Assembly: GCA_902168105.1 (NCBI GenBank)
Contig: CABHOY010000026.1
Coordinates: 124,001 to 188,000 of the forward strand
Length of the DNA stretch: 64,000 nt
Origin: an uncultured Flavihumibacter sp.
GTDB lineage: Bacteria; Bacteroidota; Bacteroidia; Chitinophagales; Chitinophagaceae
Direction: 5' to 3'
Shown here: positions 26,382 through 35,035 of the stretch, piece by piece
Layout of the letters: the number at the start of each line of letters is the position of its first letter
How positions within the stretch are numbered: the stretch's first letter is position 1
The notes under the pieces: generated by a model
What the model was told of the DNA's origin: nothing
The model's input: only the letters and a program-made list of their open reading frames with translations
The model's database searches: none
Position numbers and translations under genes: made by a program

Positions 26382-26412
26382 TTCACAGGAAAGACCAATT
26401 ATTCACAGGAAA
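26382..26412. repeat. Direct repeat in a divergent promoter region
   Basis: TTCACAGGAAA occurs at 26382-26392 and 26402-26412, an 11-bp perfect repeat with a 20-bp period, close to two helical turns. It lies between the divergent lipoprotein and nucleotidyltransferase genes, where the upstream part of the lipoprotein promoter should be. It is a candidate activator site. Confidence 0.5.
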
Positions 26413-26513
26413 TGTATACAGTTATATATGATCATCTTATCCAGTAGTACGGGTTTTGTTTGATAAGGCCGGTACAAAAGGGCAACGGCACAGTTTTTAG
26501 GCTACATAAGGGT

Positions 26514-27257
26514 ATGATTATGACTGATGAACAAAAGCGGGAAGCGCATTCTTTTTATCACGAAGCCTTGTCCATTCTGGTTGAAAGCGGCAATGATTTC
26601 CTGCTGGGCGGAGGGTTTGCTTTATTTCAATATACCGGCCTTTTCCGGGACACCAAAGACCTGGATATATTTTGTACGCCCACGCAATACCCCGGATTGA
26701 TGAAGTTATTTGCCGCTCACGGGTATGAGATCGTACTAACGGATGTACGTTGGTTAGCCAAAGTCTTTAAGGGCGAGTACTATATAGATATCATCTTCAA
26801 CAGCACGAATAATATCTGCATCGTAGATGAGAGCTGGTACCAGCATGCCGTGCCTGTAGTCTTTATGGGACTGCCGGTCAGGTTGATAGCGCCTGAAGAG
26901 CTGATCTGGAGTAAGGTCTTTATACAAAACCGCGAACGGTTTGACGGAGCGGATGTTAATCATGTTATGCTGCGATACGGCAAACAGCTTGACTGGAAAA
27001 GGCTGTTGCATCGCTGTGATCCTTACTGGCACCTGTTGTTGTCGCAAGTGTTGAATTTTCAGTTTGTATATCCGGCCGACTACGCAGAGATCATTCCCCG
27101 CTGGTTATTCGATGAACTGATGCAAAGAGCGCATGAACAATATGAGTTGCCTCCGTGTCAGGAAAAGGTATGCAGGGGACCACTGATAGATCAGACACAA
27201 TATGCAGTCGATATTACTGAATGGCATTATAAAGGAATGACTATAAAAACAGTTTGA
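26514..27257 (+). CDS. Nucleotidyltransferase-fold protein
   Basis: 247 residues from ATG 26514, which is preceded by AAGGG; the longer frame to TTG 26460 is unlikely and ATG 26520 is also possible. The motif GGGFALFQYTG with RDTKDLDIF (residues 32-53) matches the GG(x)A...T.DLD signature of the nucleotidyltransferase superfamily, as in AbiEii-type proteins, with Asp49 and Asp51 as metal-binding acids. A third acid may be in YYIDIIF. The rest is helical, with the PEELIWSKVFIQNRERFDGADV segment. Its stop overlaps the start of the phosphoesterase gene as TGATG, so the two are translationally coupled. The substrate is unknown. Confidence 0.75.
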   Translation: MIMTDEQKREAHSFYHEALSILVESGNDFLLGGGFALFQYTGLFRDTKDLDIFCTPTQYPGLMKLFAAHGYEIVLTDVRWLAKVFKGEYYIDIIFNSTNNICIVDESWYQHAVPVVFMGLPVRLIAPEELIWSKVFIQNRERFDGADVNHVMLRYGKQLDWKRLLHRCDPYWHLLLSQVLNFQFVYPADYAEIIPRWLFDELMQRAHEQYELPPCQEKVCRGPLIDQTQYAVDITEWHYKGMTIKTV

Positions 27258-28000
27258 TGATGGATACTGAAAACAAAAAAGTGCGCGTCGCCGCTGTTGC
27301 TGATATCCATGTAACAGATACGGATAAGAATAAATGGGCGGAATATTTCAAGGAAGTGTCCCGCAAGGCGGATGTACTGCTTATCTGCGGTGATCTGACA
27401 AATACCGGCGATGAAAACGAAGCAAAGGTATTATGCGATGAATTGAAGTCATGTACGATACCGGTAGTGGCGGTATTGGGTAATCATGACTATGAGAAAG
27501 GCAGGCAGAAACTGATCAGGCAAACATTGCAGAATGAGCAGGTGCACATCCTTGACGGTGAAGCTGTAGTTATAGAAGGTATCGGATTCGCAGGGGTGAA
27601 AGGCTTTGGCGGCGGTTTTGATAATTATATGTTGTCTATGTTCGGAGAAGAAGCCATGAAAGCGTTCGTGCAGGAAGCCGTTGATGAAGCATTACACCTG
27701 GACAGGGCCCTTGCCAGAATAGATCAGCAACATGAACATCTGAAAAAAGTGGCTATACTGCATTATGCGCCTATGCTTGAAACGGTGATCGGAGAACCAG
27801 AACCTATCTTTCCTTTTCTCGGATCTTCAAGACTGGCAGAACCATTGATCCGCCGCCAGGTTGCAGCCGTTTTTCACGGACATGCACATATGGGTACGCT
27901 GGAAGGAACACTTACAGGAGGTGTGAAAGTGTTTAATGTTGCTAAGCCAGTATTGTTAAAGGCCGGATATGAAGTACCATTCTATGTGATGGAAATTTGA
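27257..28000 (+). CDS. Calcineurin-like metallophosphoesterase
   Basis: 247 residues from ATG 27257. The metal-site motifs of the family are all present: ADIH (Asp16, His18), GDLTNTGDE, GNHDYEKG, the LHYAP histidine and FHGHAHMG. There is no signal peptide, so it acts in the cytoplasm. The family includes cyclic-nucleotide phosphodiesterases, nucleotidases and phosphatases. The overlap with the preceding nucleotidyltransferase gene suggests that the two act on the same molecule, one adding and one removing a nucleotide or phosphate; that is inference. Confidence 0.88.
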   Translation: MMDTENKKVRVAAVADIHVTDTDKNKWAEYFKEVSRKADVLLICGDLTNTGDENEAKVLCDELKSCTIPVVAVLGNHDYEKGRQKLIRQTLQNEQVHILDGEAVVIEGIGFAGVKGFGGGFDNYMLSMFGEEAMKAFVQEAVDEALHLDRALARIDQQHEHLKKVAILHYAPMLETVIGEPEPIFPFLGSSRLAEPLIRRQVAAVFHGHAHMGTLEGTLTGGVKVFNVAKPVLLKAGYEVPFYVMEI

Positions 28001-28173
28001 TGAACCGTTATATGGAAAGATAGTGGTTCACTGCCTGAATGCTACAGTGGATGGGAGATAATACTGTTAATAGTAATATATTGTAATAAATTCAATATGA
28101 TCTTTTGCTCATTTTATCTTCATGAAATTATGAAATCTACCAAAACATTTATATATTTATTCAAGATAAGAAT

Positions 28174-28207
28174 AACGACCAGAATCTAATCAAACGACCA
28201 GAATCTA
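28174..28207. repeat. Direct repeat upstream of the second SusC/SusD pair
   Basis: AACGACCAGAATCTA is present twice, at 28174-28188 and 28193-28207 (15 bp perfect, 19-bp period). It lies about 310 bases before the SusC start in a 513-bp gene-free region (28001-28513). A perfect 9-bp inverted repeat (28366-28374 with 28382-28390) is the only other structure noted there. The repeat is a candidate regulator-binding site. Confidence 0.5.
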
Positions 28208-28513
28208 TTACGGCCAACACTCTATTGTGGTGATGTTACATTAGCTTGGAAAACCCAGGTACTATGCCTGTTTTAGTATTGACTTTTGTGGTGAACAGAC
28301 GCTTTTAACCTATTTACTTTTTGTCACTTGAATTAAAAGATATGCGAATTATCTAAGGGGAATGTTATGTACTGAACAAAACAGTACATACAGGCTTTGT
28401 TATTTGGTGCTGCGCCTTATGGCGCGGTAGTGGACCGTATTGTACCTATTATTGCCCGGCTTCCCTCTGCACGAACGATTACACGGTTAACTGTAATACT
28501 TTAAATCACAACT

Positions 28514-31500
28514 ATGAGAAAGAAAACGCTATTATGCCTGCTGGTATTGCTATGCCATGTCTTTGTCAGCACACTTAATGCCCAGACCACCTCAAAGATC
28601 ACCGGGACCGTGTCTGACGACTCTGGGGCGCCTCTCCCCGGTACAAGTATCAAAATAAAAGGTGGTGGAGGAACTGTAACAGATGGAAGCGGCGCATTCG
28701 CGATCAATGCGGAAAAAGGCCGTACACTGATATTTACTGCTATCGGTTATGAAACCAAAGAAGTAACTGTTAATGGCCCTACGCTTCATGTTATATTAGG
28801 AGTGGACAAAAAGATATTATCCGAAGTAGTAATTACCGGTGTGGGTACTGCAACGAGTAAACGTAAACTGGGCATTTCTGTTGAATCAGTTACAGCTGAA
28901 AAACTGGTGAACGGTCCGTCTACCAGTATAGATCAGGCCCTTATCGGTAAGATCCCTGGAGCACAGATCTCTTCTGTGAGCGGTAATCCCGGCGATCCTG
29001 TCAACATCCTGTTAAGAGGTGTTAACACCGTGCAGAATGGCACCAAACCACTGATCATGCTGGATGGTGTACAGGTATCTGCAACAGACCTTAACTCACT
29101 TGATCTCAGCAACGTGGAAAGGATAGAAGTTGTGCAGGGCGCTGCTTCAGCATCTATGTACGGTGCGCAGGGCGCAAATGGTGTAATGCAGATCTTCACT
29201 AAAAAAGGAAAGCGTGGTCCCATTGCTGTTACCTATTCTACAAACTATACCGCAAACAGTTACATCAATAACGGACATGTTGAAAAAGCACGCCTTCACC
29301 CTTATATGACCGATGCGAACAATAATATAATAGACGCTTCCGGTAATATCCTGCAATACACTGACCTTGGCGGTATTGAAGGCATATCGTACGCTTACGG
29401 AGGAGCTACCCGTTATGGTATGCTCGATCCGAGGAATATTGCTAATAAGCCCTACAACGCCAATCTGAAATATTATGATCACTTCAAGCAAGTGTTCCAG
29501 ACAGGTACTTCCTGGAATAATAACCTGAGTATTTCCGGTGCTTCCGACAAGTCCGATTTCTCTCTCGGCATGGCCAACAATCACACGGTAAGCCCTGTAA
29601 TGAAAAATGGTTATGTAGACAGATCGAACCTCACCGCCAATCTCGGCACAGAACTGTTCAAAGGATTCAAGCTGCGTTCCATTACACAGGTGATCTATAC
29701 GAAGAATACGACCGTTCCCGGTTTAGGCGGCGCAGGTGGTTACCTGTATGGCAAAGGGAATACAGCAGGTAAAAATGATAACATCTTCAGCTTTCTCAAT
29801 ACTTCGCCTTTCTTCGACCTGACGGCTAAAATGGCTGATGGTAATTCGCCCGCATTTCAAACAGCCGATTTCTTAAGTATCAATGCCTTCAATCCCTATT
29901 TCGTAAAACAGTATGCCAGCGGATTGGATAATAAAGTAGATATCGTACAAAGCTTTAATGCCAACCTACAGGTGAACCGTTTCCTGGAACTCGATGCTAA
30001 ATACGGTATCAACTACAGAACTGAAAAAGCCACATGGACCTACCGGAACCAGACGCAGAATGCGAATACTATGTACTATGATGCATGGGCATTCCAGTTT
30101 GCAAATGACGCCACCGGAGAAATAGACAACTGGAACTATAATACCACCTTCCAGAACTTCCTGGGAAGCGCATATGTCAGAACAGACTTCGAGAAAGACT
30201 TTAACATCAATCTGCCTGTCCAGACCACTACACAGGTTTCCTTCGACTACAGAAAGAACAAGTATAAAGAGGAGGACGTATATGGCCTCGGATTACCACT
30301 TTCTCCGCCGGTGAATATCTCAACAGCGAAACAATTGTTTGTAGCGCCTTATTCCACCACTACTAAAACAACGGGTAACTACGAGGAATCATTTATTACC
30401 TATGGTTACCTGATCAATCAAAAGATCGATTTTGGCGATTTCGGAGGTATAGGTGGCGGCTTTAGAAGTGATTGGTCTTCTGCTTTCGGAAGCGGTGCTT
30501 CACCTTTCACATTTCCCAATGCATTCGGTTATATCCTTCCTTCTTCCTTCGACTTCTGGGGTGCAAAGCTCGAGAGCGCCATACCTTACTTTAAGCTGAG
30601 AGTTGCGTATGGTGAAGCGGGTATACAGCCTGGCCCTTTTGACAGATATCCTACGCTTGACCAAAATACTATCGGCTCTGATGTTGTGTATTCTGTGCCG
30701 GTTACCGGCCAGAATTCAGGTCTGCAGGTAGAAGTGTCTAAAGAGCTCGAAGCCGGTACAGACCTTACCTTCAACGCAGGCAAAGGTAAATGGCTGAACA
30801 GCATTAACGCCTCCTTCACCTACTGGAAACGTAAGAGTGAAAATGTGATCTATACTGTGAGTGCGCCACTTTCTTCCGGTGCTACAGGTATCCTCAATAA
30901 TGCGATCAACATGTCTTCTAATGGTATTCAGCTGCAATTGAACCTGCCTGTATATCATAGCAAGAACTTTAACTGGGACTTCACCACTAACTTCAGCCGC
31001 CAAACATCTAAGATTGACCGGATCAATGGCGGAGCGGATATCATCCTGACTTCCCAGGCAGGCAGTACGGCATTGGTGCTGACCGCAGGACAAAAGATCG
31101 GACAGATCTACGGTTATAAGGCGCTGACAAGTCTGAATGCCACTAATAAGAACGGAACCAAATACATCTCAGAACAGGATGCAGGCAAGTATCAGCTGGT
31201 AGAGGGACGCGTGGTAGATACTGCTACGCGTAGTATCCAATTCTCTTCCGAGGCTTATCCGCTGGGTGATCCCAATCCAAAGTTCAATGCATCCTTTATC
31301 AGCGGCTTTGGCATTAAGGATTTCCTGACATTCTCATTCCAGTTTGACTGGATATACGGTAGTCACCTGTACAATCAGACGAAAGAGTGGATGTACAGGG
31401 ATGGTATCCACGGGGACTTTGCAAAACCTGTTACCATCAATGGTGTTACAGCCGCTTATACTGCTTACTACGGCAGTGCTTACAGTTCTGCATGGGGTAG

Positions 31501-31795
31501 TTTATATGGCCCCGGTAACAATGCTACCAAGGATTATTTTTATGAAGACGCCTCTTTCCTGCGACTACGTAACATCTCTGTAGGATTTGACTTCGCGAAG
31601 GTCATGAAGATAAAGTACTTCAATAAACTGCAGCTGGTCCTGACAGGCCGGAATATCCTGACGGTTACCAACTATACAGGATATGATCCTGAAGTGAGCT
31701 CCGGTGCGGTGAACTCCTCTTTTGACAGGGGGATAGACAACAGCACCATACCGAACCTCAAATCTTATGCAGTCGGCTTAAACGTTGGATTCTAA
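28514..31795 (+). CDS. SusC/RagA family TonB-linked outer-membrane transporter (second pair)
   Basis: 1093 residues. A signal peptide (about 1-23, ending LNAQ) is followed by a carboxypeptidase-regulatory-like domain (KITGTVSDDSGAPLPG...), a Ton-box-like ILSEVVITGVG, and the plug domain with GKIPGAQI, LIMLDGV and YGAQGANGVMQIFTKKG. The barrel ends in KSYAVGLNVGF. There is no STN domain. Its stop overlaps the next frame as TAATG. The pair has no glycosidase, peptidase, HTCS or anti-sigma gene beside it, so the imported nutrient cannot be guessed. Confidence 0.95.
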   Translation: MRKKTLLCLLVLLCHVFVSTLNAQTTSKITGTVSDDSGAPLPGTSIKIKGGGGTVTDGSGAFAINAEKGRTLIFTAIGYETKEVTVNGPTLHVILGVDKKILSEVVITGVGTATSKRKLGISVESVTAEKLVNGPSTSIDQALIGKIPGAQISSVSGNPGDPVNILLRGVNTVQNGTKPLIMLDGVQVSATDLNSLDLSNVERIEVVQGAASASMYGAQGANGVMQIFTKKGKRGPIAVTYSTNYTANSYINNGHVEKARLHPYMTDANNNIIDASGNILQYTDLGGIEGISYAYGGATRYGMLDPRNIANKPYNANLKYYDHFKQVFQTGTSWNNNLSISGASDKSDFSLGMANNHTVSPVMKNGYVDRSNLTANLGTELFKGFKLRSITQVIYTKNTTVPGLGGAGGYLYGKGNTAGKNDNIFSFLNTSPFFDLTAKMADGNSPAFQTADFLSINAFNPYFVKQYASGLDNKVDIVQSFNANLQVNRFLELDAKYGINYRTEKATWTYRNQTQNANTMYYDAWAFQFANDATGEIDNWNYNTTFQNFLGSAYVRTDFEKDFNINLPVQTTTQVSFDYRKNKYKEEDVYGLGLPLSPPVNISTAKQLFVAPYSTTTKTTGNYEESFITYGYLINQKIDFGDFGGIGGGFRSDWSSAFGSGASPFTFPNAFGYILPSSFDFWGAKLESAIPYFKLRVAYGEAGIQPGPFDRYPTLDQNTIGSDVVYSVPVTGQNSGLQVEVSKELEAGTDLTFNAGKGKWLNSINASFTYWKRKSENVIYTVSAPLSSGATGILNNAINMSSNGIQLQLNLPVYHSKNFNWDFTTNFSRQTSKIDRINGGADIILTSQAGSTALVLTAGQKIGQIYGYKALTSLNATNKNGTKYISEQDAGKYQLVEGRVVDTATRSIQFSSEAYPLGDPNPKFNASFISGFGIKDFLTFSFQFDWIYGSHLYNQTKEWMYRDGIHGDFAKPVTINGVTAAYTAYYGSAYSSAWGSLYGPGNNATKDYFYEDASFLRLRNISVGFDFAKVMKIKYFNKLQLVLTGRNILTVTNYTGYDPEVSSGAVNSSFDRGIDNSTIPNLKSYAVGLNVGF

Positions 31796-31818
31796 TGTTT
31801 ACTAAAAAAGAGAAAATT

Positions 31819-33498
31819 ATGATCAGGAATAAATATGTTTCAGGACTTTTAGGGATCTTTCTTTTATGCAGCATTTTTGCCTGTAAGAAAGAACTGAATG
31901 TAGGTAATCCCAACCTGCCTACGGTAGATGAGAATGTAAAAGACGAATCGGGCATTATAGCACTGGCTATCGGTGCGGTGTATATAAACGGCTTTCAGAA
32001 AGGCGATACCTGGCTGGGAGATAGTTATTTTTCATTACCCTATGGTTACAGCGAACTGCTGGCCGATGTAATAGGCGCACAGGCGTCCAATCAGCTGGTC
32101 AGTACGATCAGCATACCTGAATATTTTGTGTTGGATAACAATACAAAGGTCACTACGTCCATCTCTAATATCAGCCAGTTAAGGGCTAATAACACACGCG
32201 CACAAACAGGTTCCGGGTATAATCCGCTCTATTATCAGTGGTTGAATATGTATGCCCTGAATGGCGCCTGCAATAAGGTGTTGAGCGTAGTTGACAATAT
32301 TCCTTTTACAGGAGATGCAACAACTAAAAGCAACACGATCAAAGTCTGGTGTTACTGGTGGAAAGCATATGCATATGCCTCGATCGGTTCTATGTACTAT
32401 GCGGGACTGATCGTTGACCAGGATGGCGTGATCGGTAACAAATATGTTGTGAAAGACTCAGTAATAGCAGCTTCCGACAAGTACCTGCATATGGCGGCGG
32501 ATATATTATCGACAGGTATTTCCAGCTCCGGCGATTATGCATCGGTATTGGGACGATTGATCCCTTCTTTCTGCCAGGTAGGAAAGGGTGGTGTACTTAC
32601 AACCGATATGTGGCGCAGGAATATCAATACGATGCTGGCCAGGAATATCCTTGTGAACAAACTGGCTCCGTTTGTAAACGGGAACCCGGATGCGTTGATC
32701 ACCAAGTCATCCACAGGCGTAATGACAGCAGCTGACTGGAATGAAGTACTGGCGCTTGTAACAAATGGTATCAGGGACAATGATTTTGTGTTTACCGGCA
32801 GGAGCGCCCCCGCTAACGGTTTCTTTACTGCAGATGGTGGTACCGTAGCAGCACTGACCACAGGTGTGAATACATCCACTACATTCAGGTTGAGCGAACG
32901 TTTTGTACAAAACCTGAAGGCTGATGATAAGCGACTGGCCAATAACTTCAACACGGCCACCAAATACCTGGATGATCTGACTTTCGGTACCCGTTACAGT
33001 ATCATTGACGGCGGAGCGGGTACCGGCGGTGTATATGTATACGGTGCAAAGGCTACGGGAACCTACGAACTGTTTATAGGACCCAGCTATGAAGAGAACG
33101 CCCTGATGCTGGCAGAGGCAAATATCCGCCTGGGCAATATTGAAGAAGGACTTGGTTATATCGATGATGTAAGGACATATATGGGCGCAGGAGTAACGGC
33201 GGTGTCGGGTACCGGACTTACAAAAGCAGCAGCATTGAAAGAGCTGGTGATGGAAAGGAGAGCGGCGCTTGTATTCAGAGGATTGTCATTTTATGATAAC
33301 CGCAGATGGGGATGGACGTATGATATCAGCAATGGAGGAGGCAGTTATGGCAATACCTTCCTGACTGCTGCCAGTGCTGTGAATACGAATGTCACCATCA
33401 ATTATAATTTCCTGGATTACTGGGATGTACCGGCAGATGAAGTAGATATAAATCCTCCGGGAGAAGGAAGCGCACCAACGAAAAATCCTAACTTCTAA
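31819..33498 (+). CDS. SusD/RagB family lipoprotein (second pair)
   Basis: 559 residues from ATG 31819. The frame opens at ATG 31795, but MIRNKYVSG followed by a hydrophobic stretch and lipobox SIFAC is the better lipoprotein signal. SusD hallmarks include the TPR-like helices (KVWCYWWKAYAYASIGSMYY), the region with YEENALMLAEANIRLG, and the C-terminal MERRAALVFRGLSFYDNRRWG motif. The glycine- and serine-rich loops are longer than in the first SusD. It is the surface lid of the preceding SusC transporter. It is followed by a repeat cluster and a bidirectional terminator. Confidence 0.92.
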   Translation: MIRNKYVSGLLGIFLLCSIFACKKELNVGNPNLPTVDENVKDESGIIALAIGAVYINGFQKGDTWLGDSYFSLPYGYSELLADVIGAQASNQLVSTISIPEYFVLDNNTKVTTSISNISQLRANNTRAQTGSGYNPLYYQWLNMYALNGACNKVLSVVDNIPFTGDATTKSNTIKVWCYWWKAYAYASIGSMYYAGLIVDQDGVIGNKYVVKDSVIAASDKYLHMAADILSTGISSSGDYASVLGRLIPSFCQVGKGGVLTTDMWRRNINTMLARNILVNKLAPFVNGNPDALITKSSTGVMTAADWNEVLALVTNGIRDNDFVFTGRSAPANGFFTADGGTVAALTTGVNTSTTFRLSERFVQNLKADDKRLANNFNTATKYLDDLTFGTRYSIIDGGAGTGGVYVYGAKATGTYELFIGPSYEENALMLAEANIRLGNIEEGLGYIDDVRTYMGAGVTAVSGTGLTKAAALKELVMERRAALVFRGLSFYDNRRWGWTYDISNGGGSYGNTFLTAASAVNTNVTINYNFLDYWDVPADEVDINPPGEGSAPTKNPNF

Positions 33499-33554
33499 AA
33501 AATATTTGAAGGTCTTGAATCAGGCCCGACTCCGTCAGGAGTCGTTATGTTTGT

Positions 33555-33670
33555 AGCCCGGGGTTTCAACCCCGGGTTTAATATATCCCGGATGCCACCC
33601 GGGTTTGGTGTATCGTATGAACGCTACGGGTTTAATATATACATTGGTTTTCCACCAGGTTTAATATCGA
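33555..33670. repeat. Cluster of short GGGTTTAATAT repeats with hairpins
   Basis: A perfect hairpin CCCGGGG-TTTCAA-CCCCGGG (33557-33576) is followed by three imperfect copies of (C/A)GGGTTTAATAT near 33573, 33627 and 33657, with a further GGGTTT at 33601-33606. Each copy follows a G/C-rich segment. The cluster sits between SusD and the terminator at 33681-33714, and no reading frame covers it. It looks like a locally expanded palindromic repeat of the intergenic type. Confidence 0.55.
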
Positions 33671-33680
33671 CACATCATAT

Positions 33681-33714
33681 AAAAAAAGTCCGTTGAAACC
33701 AACGGACTTTTTTT
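33681..33714. terminator. Bidirectional terminator between SusD and the PAS protein
   Basis: An 8-bp GC-containing stem (33688-33695 with 33700-33707) with an AAAC loop is extended by seven A-T pairs (33681-33687 with 33708-33714). On both strands it ends in seven T. It overlaps the stop codon of the convergent PAS gene by two bases. Confidence 0.88.
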
Positions 33715-34930
33715 ATACATCTTCCTTATAATCCGAAGACAATGTAATGATCTCTTTTATCTTCATATCGAGCCTGTTTAAGCCCTGTTCCAGTTTCTGC
33801 GTGTATATGAGGTCCAAACCACGGCATTCGTCCTTAATCAGCTCCAGAAGGCTTTGCACGGACGTTAGCGGGCCTCTCAGTTCATGCGCCTGTATGAACG
33901 AGATCTTTTCCAGCAGCTCGTTCTTACGTTCTATCTTCAGTTTGTAAAGGTAAGCGTCAGTAATGTCTTTCATGACCATGGTCACACCAATGATCTCTCC
34001 GTCTTCATTCCTGGCAGGATTAAAGGTACTTAACCACCAGGTTTCCTTTGTAGCATAAACGCGCTGAAACTCCCTTGCGATAGATGTTCCGCCTAATGCT
34101 GTGTTGAAACAGTAATGAAAAAGTTCCATATTGGACTCGTGCACAAACTGGTCGATATTCTGTTCCGCTTCAATCTTCCTGCCGTAGAAGTTAGTCGTCA
34201 GGTCCACTGCCGCTTTGTTAAAGTAAAGTATACTCATGTTCTTGTCCAGGAGCACGAAGTTGTCCGTAAGACTTTCGAAGAAAGCGCGCAGGCGGATGCC
34301 ATATTCTGCAATATCGGCTGTTCTCTGTTTCTCACGTTCCTGTTGCGCAACAATATGACCTTTGAAAGTGGACATGGCGAAGAAGATATAAATAGTAGAC
34401 AGCACATAACAGCCGAAACGGTCAATAAACTTTTCCGTCTCGCTTTTATACTGGCCGGTGATAAAGTTGGGGAAGAATAATTCGATGCACAGCAGGGTGC
34501 CGGGAATAAGGAGGCTTAAGCCCAGCCACAGGACATATTTCTCTTTATGTGAGATATTCAGCGCCAGCTGCAGTGTGGTGAAGAATAACAGTAAAGTGGG
34601 ACCATCTATTCCTGCATTGAAGAAATAATTGGCACTCAGACCTGTGTAAACCACGATGACGTAGCTGATAACGATCGACTTGTATTTACGGAACTTTCTG
34701 GATAATATATAGAAGATGGCCTGTATGGCGATGAGCCCGAGCAGTAAAAGGGTGGATCTATTTGCGCCGATAACAATGTCAATAACAAGAAAAGGCGCCA
34801 GAAGCATCAGGGTGATGGCGCCGGTTAGGTTAAATAACCGGTGCTCAAAGGAAAATTCCCCTTCCCTTCCCATTAATATCACTCCGAGCGAGGGTACTCC
34901 GGGAGCGGATTGTCTTTTCCTTATTGGCAT
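33713..34930 (-). CDS. Membrane PAS-domain protein with kinase dimerisation (DHp) helix but no ATPase domain
   Basis: 405 residues. About six membrane helices fill residues 35-195. A cytoplasmic coiled segment leads to a PAS domain (about 210-325, with LLDKNMSILYFNKAAVDL and a PAC-like end VMKDITDAYLYKL). The last 70 residues form a HisKA-like helix with His349 in AHELRGPL. The protein then stops: no N, G1 or G2 box of an ATPase domain follows, and a strong terminator overlaps the stop codon, so this is not a truncation at a contig edge. It may be a phosphotransfer or dimerisation partner of another kinase. No response regulator is adjacent. Confidence 0.85.
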   Translation of the reverse strand: MPIRKRQSAPGVPSLGVILMGREGEFSFEHRLFNLTGAITLMLLAPFLVIDIVIGANRSTLLLLGLIAIQAIFYILSRKFRKYKSIVISYVIVVYTGLSANYFFNAGIDGPTLLLFFTTLQLALNISHKEKYVLWLGLSLLIPGTLLCIELFFPNFITGQYKSETEKFIDRFGCYVLSTIYIFFAMSTFKGHIVAQQEREKQRTADIAEYGIRLRAFFESLTDNFVLLDKNMSILYFNKAAVDLTTNFYGRKIEAEQNIDQFVHESNMELFHYCFNTALGGTSIAREFQRVYATKETWWLSTFNPARNEDGEIIGVTMVMKDITDAYLYKLKIERKNELLEKISFIQAHELRGPLTSVQSLLELIKDECRGLDLIYTQKLEQGLNRLDMKIKEIITLSSDYKEDV

Positions 34931-35035
34931 GATGTCTGGCTATTCCATCGAAAAATAATAAATTAATTTATAATACATATTGTTTCTGGTATTAATTCAT
35001 TGGTTTTTGAGGAAAAGTACCCCGAGACGGGTTAA

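Noticed and set aside
28366..28390. Perfect 9-bp hairpin upstream of SusC as a terminator
   Set aside because: No T run follows on either strand and it lies inside the leader region of the operon, so a terminator role is not supported.
33555..33670. CRISPR-like array
   Set aside because: There are only three short imperfect repeats, with irregular spacing and no unique spacers of constant length.
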